Made by a program: the position numbers and the translations under genes | Shown here: positions 56,985 to 64,000 of the stretch, in pieces | Layout of the letters: the number at the start of each line of letters is the position of its first letter | Numbering within the stretch: position 1 is the first letter of the stretch | DNA from: Pseudo-nitzschia pungens | Taxonomy: Eukaryota; Bacillariophyta; Bacillariophyceae; Bacillariales; Bacillariaceae | Length of the DNA stretch: 64,000 bases | Assembly: GCA_037355855.1 (NCBI GenBank) | Contig: CM074759.1 | Span: forward strand, 5,580,001 to 5,644,000 | Direction: 5' to 3' | Notes under the pieces: model-generated | Databases searched by the model: none | The model's input: only the letters and a program-made list of their open reading frames with translations | What the model was told of the DNA's origin: nothing

Positions 56985-58612
56985 CTCATGGAGCAATCCG
57001 AGTCATGTGATTGGCTCAACTCAATATCTGCAGGTTCGGTCGACGTAGACTCCAACTGATTCGATTGACTTACTGTGGATTCATTCGATGGTTCCCAATA
57101 AGGCGTGAGCTTTCGGATGTTCACTGTTTCCACTACTGAGGGAGCTCTTTGCAACTTTACAGTTCCATTCGTATTGACTTGCGTGATTGGAAAAGGGCCT
57201 ATCTTTCTGGGTTGTAGCTTGTCTGGATCTGGTTCCTGTATCCATACCTTATCATTCACTTGGAAGGTGTGATTGATTCTTTTGGCATTATCTCTGAGTA
57301 GATTCTTGTTAATCCCTTGTTGCCGGAGCTGCTGCAGAGCTAATAGATTAGAGGTCAGTGGCAGATCAATTAGCATGTCTCGATTGAATACCAGGGCCCC
57401 TGGAGAGGCTTGTAGAGCAGCATTTACAGCACACCTGGAGGCATGCATGCAGGTCGCGAGGGCATTATCCATGAGCTGACTGGCTCTGGTGTTGACTTGA
57501 GGAGGATTTACATGAACTAAAACTCGGAGAATATCCGCAACTGTATGATGGACTCTTTCACAGATGGCATTAGACTGGGGATTCTTCACTGTGGTAGGAA
57601 TGGACTGAATCCCATACTGCTTAAGTGTTGTCTGGAACTCAGCCCCTAGGAATCCACCGCCATTGTCGTGGATGCATCTGATAGGTCTTGGGTATCTTGA
57701 GAGCCAACAGTTCTTGAATTGGTCTGATACATGCTGGGAGGACTTGTCTCTAATTCTGATAATCTCCAAGAGGTTAGTCACCGGATCAATGCAGGTTAGG
57801 GCTTTGAAGTTGTAGTTCTTGCCCTGAGCTGTGATCTTCCATGGGCCTATAAGATCCACATGTATCTTGTTGAATGGTGCTAGTGGCGCTTCTTTTGGTG
57901 GTAACTTGCCATACTTGGAGTGCTGGTTCTTGTATTTAATGCAGCTGTTGGGGCAGATGTAAGTCTTGCAAAGGTTGGACAGGTTGTCGATGTAGAATCT
58001 TGAGGAGATAGTCTGGTATAACCTGGTGGATCCACAATGACCCAACAGGAGATGGTACCATTTGATGGTATCATCGGAGAGAGAGCTTGGTATGTATATG
58101 CGCCAGTTGTCTGGGTTAGATTGGTTGGCATAGCAGAGGATGTTGTTCCCTTCTAATTCTTGGTAGAAGAAGGCTTTGGATTGAATCTTGAACTTGATAG
58201 TAGGGTCCTTTTGCTGATGAAGATAGATATTGGAATAGTTCACCGGGCATTCCAGGTCTTGATTGTTTGGTAGATTGACTAGGCACTCATTGTTCAGCAA
58301 GCAGGATTGTAGTTCCTGATCTGCATCATTGCATAAGTGCCGGAAGAGGTTGGGAAACTCTGTTAGAAACAGTTCTTCATCTTGTTTAGGGACTTCAAGC
58401 TTCAAGAAATCGATTAAGGTGCCCTTTTCAAGGGCTTTCTTCCCTTCAGTAGGTGGATCCATCCTGGGGAGTCTGGAGAAGGCGTCAGCAAGAACATTCT
58501 TCTTGCCTTCAACATAGGTGAGGTTGACGCCGAATTCTTCAAGGAATAGTCTCCACTGGAGGACTTGTTGGACTGAGAGGGTTCTGAAGGTAAGGTTCTT
58601 ATGATCAGTGTA
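56972..58612 (-). CDS. pol: G3 RNase H tail and integrase (partial, open frame)
   Basis: About 546 codons without a stop. It starts at YTDHKNLTFRTLS (RNase H end), then NLTYVEGKKNVLADAFSRLP, a linker, and a zinc domain HLLLGHCG ... CKTYICPNSC. The integrase core has IHVDLIGPWK, IHDNGGGFLG and NAICERVHH (D,D,E present; GGE of the relatives is GGG here). The C-terminal domain has DKVWIQEPDPDKLQPRK and VETVNIRKLTPYW. A Ser/Thr/Asp tail follows. Upstream the frame runs 20 codons into LINE D, which is not part of the protein. The element cannot be active without its 5' half. Confidence 0.88.
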   Translation of the reverse strand, partial: YTDHKNLTFRTLSVQQVLQWRLFLEEFGVNLTYVEGKKNVLADAFSRLPRMDPPTEGKKALEKGTLIDFLKLEVPKQDEELFLTEFPNLFRHLCNDADQELQSCLLNNECLVNLPNNQDLECPVNYSNIYLHQQKDPTIKFKIQSKAFFYQELEGNNILCYANQSNPDNWRIYIPSSLSDDTIKWYHLLLGHCGSTRLYQTISSRFYIDNLSNLCKTYICPNSCIKYKNQHSKYGKLPPKEAPLAPFNKIHVDLIGPWKITAQGKNYNFKALTCIDPVTNLLEIIRIRDKSSQHVSDQFKNCWLSRYPRPIRCIHDNGGGFLGAEFQTTLKQYGIQSIPTTVKNPQSNAICERVHHTVADILRVLVHVNPPQVNTRASQLMDNALATCMHASRCAVNAALQASPGALVFNRDMLIDLPLTSNLLALQQLRQQGINKNLLRDNAKRINHTFQVNDKVWIQEPDPDKLQPRKIGPFPITQVNTNGTVKLQRAPSVVETVNIRKLTPYWEPSNESTVSQSNQLESTSTEPADIELSQSHDSDCSMSHWA

Positions 58613-61255
58613 CACAATTTTGCGACGCGCGATTTTGTCCGACGTTCCGATGTTCCAGTACTTAAAACACATAGATTTCTACACAACTTTCCCCTTCGAT
58701 ATCTCACTCACTTCTAAAGCTCCTACAACAAAACCAAGCACTACACCTATTAACAGAGACCTCCCCTATCTGATTCTGCTATTGGTTTGGTTGCTTCTTG
58801 CTTCCTTTGGTTGCTTTGGTTGCTTGTTTCCCCTGCCGGTCGGTCGATCGCTTCGGCAGCAAGCCTCAGCAGCAAGCAAAAGGACACAAAATTTTCTACA
58901 GAGCTTCCAGTACTAATTCTACAGCAGCTCTGCTCCGGTTAGTCTCCACGCTGTTGTCTCCGAGCTCGGTTTGTTTTCGATCTGTTTTCAAGCTACCTTA
59001 TTATTTAACGTTATACAGTCTTTCAAGCCCCTTAAGTGATATCCACTTAATGTTCTACATTCTTCAAGTTCCTTTGCTGAGTTTCCTAAGTCTTTTCAAG
59101 TTGAAGTTGTCGAACACATACAAACCCCCCCCTTCTAGAAGGTTCCTACTTGCTGATCCCTAAGTATTTGCAAGTTCGCGCGAGCATATCTTCCAGTTTC
59201 CTCCCTCTTTTCAAGCCAATAGCCCCCCTACTCTTTTAATTGTCTATCACTTAAGAGCTACCATGTTTCCTAGCCAAGCCCCCCAGTCCCTAAGTGTTTT
59301 CGCTTAAGGCTCCCCCTACTACATCTGTTTTCAAGCCAAGACCAACTGATCCCTAAGTATCTCCTACTTAGTGCACTCTTGTTTCCAAGACTACAGCTAC
59401 TAGCGCCCCTTGTTTTCAAGACTACAATTCCCCTGGTCCCTAAGTGTTCACGAGTTTGATACTTTTTTCAAGGCACAAGTTATTCCCCGGCCCCTAGGTG
59501 TTTCGATTACTGCCCCTGTTTTCAAGCAAGCATCTTCCCTGAACCCTAAGCGTTTGCGAGTTCCCTGATCCCTAAGTGTTTTCGCTATTAAGCACCCCAA
59601 CTTGAACTTCAAGTTCGACACTGTTTTCAAGACACAAGCCTCTCCCTGGTCCCTAGGTCTTTCTACTAAAGCCCCTGTTTTCAAGCAAGCAGCTTTCCTG
59701 GTCCCTAAGTGTCTCGCTCAAGGTACCTGTTTTCAAGCCAATTGCCCCTGGATACTGTTTCTACCCTTAATTACTCTCCTTGTTTCCAAGCAGGCAGCTT
59801 CCCTGGTCCCTAAGTGTCGCGCTCGAGGTCCCTGTTTTCAAGCCAATTGCCCCTGGATACTGTTTCCACTTATAAGTACTCGCGAGTTTGAACTTCAAGT
59901 TCCCTCCTGAGCCTTGTAAGTGTGCCCTGTCATTGATATCCCCCGGTCCCTAAGTGTTCCTACTAAAGCCCCTTTTCAAGCAAGCAGCTTCCCTGATCCC
60001 AGGTCTTTGTTACAAGCCAGTCGTCGGTTTGTTTCTACAGTTTGTTTCTAGTTTCTACACGATTTGCAGTGGTCTACTGGAGTTCCTAAATTCTGTAACT
60101 CCAGAGCACCTCTGTGGGTTTCGAACGAGACTCTTCTGGTAGTGCTCCAGTTTTTTTTTCTTTTGGTTCCCCTGGAGTTTTTCCTTGTCCAGCCCAACGT
60201 TGGACCTGTTGTTGCTGCTGTACCCTGTTACCCAGCCTACAATTTTGCACCTAAGCGGCGTTTCTGTTGTGCTTCTGCATTCAACTGGTGGTTTTTCTGC
60301 TGTTGATTTGCCCTCAACCGGTGCTTCTACTGCCCCGGCTTTTGTTATCACCTGGTATTTCTGCATCCAAGCGGCGTCTCTGTTGTTGCTTCTGCTCTCC
60401 ACTGTTGATTCTACTGCCCCGGCTTTTGTCATCACCTGGCATTTCTTCAACCAAGCGGCGGTTCTATTGTTGCTTCTGCATTCAACTGGTGCTTCTACTG
60501 CCCCAGCTTTTGTCATCATCAGACATTTCTGCACCCAAGTGGCGTTTCTGTTGTTGCTTCTGCATTCACCTGGTGCTTCTACTGCCCCGGCTTTTGTTAT
60601 TACCTGGCACCTCTACACCCAAAGCGGCATTTCTGTTGTTGCTTCTGCTCTCCACTGGTGCTTCTACTGCCCCGGCTTTTGTCATCACCTGGCATTTCTT
60701 CAACCAAGCGGCGGTTCTATTGTTGCTTCTGCATTCAACTGGTTCTTCTACTGCCCCGGCTTTTGTCATCATCAGGCATTTCTGCACCCAAGTGGCGTTT
60801 CTGTTGTTGCTTCTGCATTCACCTGGTGCTTCTACTGCCCCGGCTTTTGTTATTACCTGGCACCTCTACATCCAAAGCGGCGTTTCTGTTGTTGCTTCTG
60901 CACTCCACTGGAGGTTTTCTGCTGTTGATTTGCCCTCAACCAATGCTTCTCCTGCCCCAGTATTTGTCATCACCTGGCACTTTTACATCCGGGTGGCGTG
61001 TCTGCTGTTGCTCCAGCACCCAACAGGTTGCTTTTCTGCTGTTGATTTGCCCTCAACCGGTGCTTCTCCTACCCCGGCCTTTGCACTCAACCGGTGCTTC
61101 TCCTGCCCCGGCTTTTGCTATCACCTGGCACCTCTACATCCAACGCGGCGTTTCTGTTGTTGCTTCTGTACTCCACTGGAGGTTTTCTGCTGTTGCTTCT
61201 GCTTTCAACTGGTGCTTCTACTGCCCCGGCTTTTGTCATCACCTGGCACTCCAAT
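58613..61255 (+). mobile_element. LINE D: 5' region of a LINE
   Basis: Starts at the same point as LINE B and element E (ACAATTTTGCG, then CGACGTTCCGATGTTCCAGT) and follows the LINE B 5' region at ~80-90% similarity by eye, including the TAAGTG motifs and the repeat array. It stops in the array at about 61255 and has no ORF1, ORF2 or 3' tail. No target repeat pair could be found. Either a later deletion or rearrangement removed its 3' end. Confidence 0.82.
60290..61235 (+). repeat. Tandem array in LINE D
   Basis: Units of ~120 bp with GCTTCTACTGCCCCGGCTTT, 'catcacctggcat', AAGCGGCG and TTCTGTTGTTGCTTCTGC. A ~240-bp double unit at 60400-60640 is repeated at 60640-60880. ORFs of up to 348 codons reflect the lack of stops in the unit. 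Confidence 0.85.
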
Positions 61256-61311
61256 TCTACGTCATGATCGAATTTGTCAACCATTTCGCCACTTGGAAGA
61301 TTTGCGGTATT
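61256..61311. other. Short unassigned junction
   Basis: About 55 bp between the LINE D break and the first recognisable gypsy codon; I cannot assign it. Confidence 0.4.
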
Positions 61312-64000
61312 GAATCCATACAAGTCCAAGGTGATACTAGATAGAGCCTACCAAGAAACAGATCCAGCCACAGTTGCACAACAACAGTCCCACATGTCCA
61401 CAGCAGAGCAGCAGCAGTTCCAAGCAATACTAAACAAGTATCCCAATGTCTTGAACGGCGAACTAGGAAAGTATCCACACAAGAAGATCTCTCTACGACT
61501 GAAGCCCGGATCCAAGCCCATACACAAGAAGCCTTATCCAGTAGCATACAAATGAGAAGACTTATTCAAAAGGGAGCTCCAGAATCTTTGCAATGATGGA
61601 GTCCTCAAGAGATGCACTGGACCAGCTGAATGGGCTTTTCCAACCTTCATAGTACCAAAGAAAGACAACAGAGTTAGATGGGTATCAGACTTTAGGGAAC
61701 TGAATGAACTCCTTGAAAGAAGACCATATCCCATACCAAGGATACAAGACATCATGAATAAGCGCGGCAAGTATACTCACTTCACCAAGATTGACTTGTC
61801 GATGCAATACTACTGCTTTGAACTGGATGATGCAAGCAAAAAGCTCTGTACCATAGTCACTCCATATGGTTGCTATGAATATCAGAGACTACCAATGGGT
61901 GTTAAAGTCTCTCCAGATGTTGCCCAGCAACTCATGGAAGACATCCTACAAGACACCAACTGCACTGTGTATATCGATGATATAGGTATCTGGACCAATG
62001 GCTCCTTCGATCTACACATGAAGACCATAGACAAGATCCTTGACAGGCTAAATCACTATGGACTTAAATGCAACCCACTCAAGTGTGACTGGGCTGTACA
62101 AGAAACTGATTTCCTCGGATACTGGATGACACCTACAGCAGTTAAGCCATGGAGGAAGAAGATTGAAGCCATTCTACATATGGACCGACCTCAAACTGTG
62201 ACCCAAGTCAAGTCCTTCCTCGGCGCAGTAGGGTATTACAGAGATATGTGGCCTCGCAGGTCCCATGTCTTAGCTCCCCTCTTCGATACAACCGGTACGC
62301 CCAAGAAGACTCCCCAAGCAGCTACCATTAAAGCCAAACAAAGAAAAGCCCCTCCGGCCTTTACTTGGGGACCTGCCCAAGACAAAGCCTTCCAAGAAAT
62401 GAAAGCCATGGTGGCAGCAGATGCGCTGAACACCTATCCAGACCTCAACAAGCCCTTTGAACTGTACACTGATGCCTCAGACCTACAACTAGGCGCCGCC
62501 ATAATCCAAGATGGCAAGCCTATTGCATATTGGTCCAAGAAACTATCTGATGCCCAAAAGAATTATACAACCATGGAGAAAGAACTCCTCGCAATTGTAC
62601 TCTGCTGCAAAGAGTACAGAAAGATGCTCCTCGGTGGAGTCATCAATGTATACACTGACCATAAGAATCTTACCTTCAGAACCCTCTCAGTCCAACAAGT
62701 CCTCCAGTGGAGACTATTCCTTGAAGAATTCGGCGTCAACCTCACCTATGTTGAAGGCAAGAAGAATGTTCTTGCTGACGCCTTCTCCAGACTCCCCAGG
62801 ATGGATCCACCTACTGAAGGGAAGAAAGCCCTTGAAAAGGGCACCTTAATCGATTTCTTGAAACTTGAAGTCCCCAAGCAAGATGAAGAACTGTTTCTAG
62901 CAGAGTTCCCCAACCTCTTCCAGCACTTATGCAATGACGCAGACAAAGAACTACAAGCCTGTTTGCTGAATAATGAGTGTCTAGTCAACCTACCAAACAA
63001 TCAAGACTTGAAATGCCCGGTGAACTATTCCAATATCTATCTACATCAGCAAAAGGACCCTACTATCAAGTTCAAGATCCAGTCCAAAGCCTTCTTCTAC
63101 CAAGAATTAGAAGGCAATAACATCCTCTGCCATGCCAACCAATCCAATCGAGACAACTGGAGAATCTACATACCAAGCTCTCTCGCAAATGATACCATCC
63201 AATGGTACCATCTTCTGTTGGGTCATTGTGGATCCACCAGGTTATATCAAACTATCTCCTCAAGATTCTACATCGACAATCTATCCAATCTTTGCAAGAC
63301 TTACATCTGCCCGGACAGCTGCATTAAATACAAGAACCAGCACTCCAAGTATGGCAAGTTGCCACCGAAAGAAGCCCCATTGGCGCCCTTCAACGAGGTA
63401 CATGTCAATCTTATAGGCCCCTGGAAAATTATAGCCCAAGGTAAGAACTATAACTTCAAGGCACTAACTTGTATTGATCCAGTCACTAACCTCCTCGAGA
63501 TCATCAGAATCAGAGACAAGTCATCTCAGCATGTATCAGACCAGTTCAGGAACTGTTGGCTCTCAAGGTATCCAAGACCCATCAGGTGTGTTCATGACAA
63601 TGGTGGAGAATTTCTAGGATCTGAATTCCAAACTACACTCAACCAATATGGAATTCAGGCCATTCCTACCACTGTAAAGAATCCCCAGTCTAACGCCATC
63701 TGCAAACAAGTCCATCATACAGTTGCTGATATCCTCCGAGTCCTGGTACATGTCAATCCCCCTCAAGCTAATACCAGAGCCAGTCAGCTCATGGATAATG
63801 CGCTTGCGACTTGCATGCATGCCTCCAGATGTGCAGTGAATGCCTCCTTACAAGCCTCTCCAGGATCCCTGGTGTTCAATCGGGACATGCTAATTGATCT
63901 GCCATTGACCTCGAACCTATTAGCCCTGCAGCAGCTTCGACAACAGGGAATTAACAAGAATCTCCTTAGAGATAATGCCAAGAGAATCAATCATACCTTC
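61312..64000 (+). pseudogene. pol: Gypsy element G4 pol: RT, RNase H, integrase (runs off window)
   Basis: Starts at NPYKSKVILDRAYQETD (between protease and RT) and has one in-frame TGA (61553-61555, where G2 has Gln). It is then open for about 815 codons to the window end. RT: RWVSDFRELNELLERRPYPI, RLPMGVKVSPDV, YIDDI (~61972). RNase H: TDASDLQLGAAI, MEKELLAIV, YTDHKNL. The integrase zinc domain HLLLGHCG ... CKTYICPDSC is kept, but the catalytic triad is damaged: HVNLIGPW has Asn for the first Asp, and NAICKQVHH has Lys for Glu. No gag, protease or LTR is present on the left. Similar to G3 at over 90% in the shared part. Confidence 0.88.

Larger units (their letters stand above)
56112..58612 (-). 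mobile_element. Ty3/gypsy element G3: 3' half
   Basis: Minus-strand order: end of RNase H and integrase (58612-56972), then the 3' LTR (56904-56112) interrupted by LINE fragment C. It is cut at its left coding end, inside YTDHKNL of RNase H, by LINE D. The upstream half is not found in the window. Confidence 0.85.

Noticed and set aside
60267..61313. 348-codon Leu/Cys/Pro-rich ORF, and similar ones at 6493-7500 and 25863-26876
   Set aside because: They come from tandem repeats without stops in any plus frame, have no recognisable domain, and differ in length between copies.
1..64000. tRNA, rRNA or snRNA genes
   Set aside because: I saw no cloverleaf or conserved rRNA segment by reading, but a covariance-model scan was not possible.

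Overview
The window looks like a repeat-dense stretch of a eukaryotic nuclear genome, most likely a diatom or a related stramenopile. The evidence is copia-type polyproteins of the style common in diatoms, a long endonuclease/RT/RNase H non-LTR retrotransposon family, a spliced atypical E2F gene, and no bacterial-style gene packing. Species cannot be named from the sequence. Nearly everything is transposable element. I recognise one intact host gene, an E2F7/8/DEL-like factor at about 51.9-53.4 kb, and one probable host pseudogene at 44.2-45.8 kb.

Positions 1-37,290 are a nested stack. The base is a decayed Ty3/gypsy element on the minus strand (G1: gag 4002-2563, protease 2562-2350, RT 2325-883). 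It was hit by three LINE-family insertions: the 3' end of a LINE (F, 1-882), a 2-kb LINE-derived non-autonomous element (E, 4257-6261, 18-bp target duplication), and a long 5'-truncated LINE (A, 6488-36837, 17-bp duplication). LINE A was then split in its ORF1 by a copia-type LTR element (C2, 11547-30578) with two 954-bp LTRs that look identical and a 5-bp duplication. C2 itself was split by LINE B (18598-28641, minus strand, 21-bp duplication). Removing the insertions restores ORF1 of LINE A and the RNase H tail of C2 in frame, so the order G1 > A > C2 > B is secure. LINE family members carry a repeat-rich 5' region of about 3 kb, ORF1 (about 985-1083 aa), an 80-nt-overlapping ORF2 (1970 aa: endonuclease, RT, RNase H, zinc finger) and a two-hairpin 3' tail. 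A full-length copy would be about 12.5 kb.

Positions 37,300-44,194 hold a copia integrase fragment (C1) fused to a nearly complete but frameshifted gypsy element (G2). The host pseudogene follows. Positions 46,015-51,415 are bounded by an exact 38-39-bp inverted repeat next to TA and enclose a 771-aa DUF7869-like protein. I read this as a DNA transposon. Its 5' leader carries a small gag-only gypsy derivative (G5) with seemingly identical LTRs.

After the E2F gene, 54.1-64.0 kb is again mosaic: a second copia LTR plus leader plus gag start (C3), gypsy fragments, a gypsy 3' half on the minus strand (G3) whose LTR holds a twin-primed LINE fragment (C), the 5' repeat region of another LINE (D), and a gypsy pol on the plus strand (G4) running off the window end with two altered integrase catalytic residues. 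The elements depend on one another: the non-autonomous pieces (E, C2, G5) have intact duplications and/or matching LTRs yet no working enzymes, so they were presumably moved by proteins of relatives such as ORF2 of LINE A.
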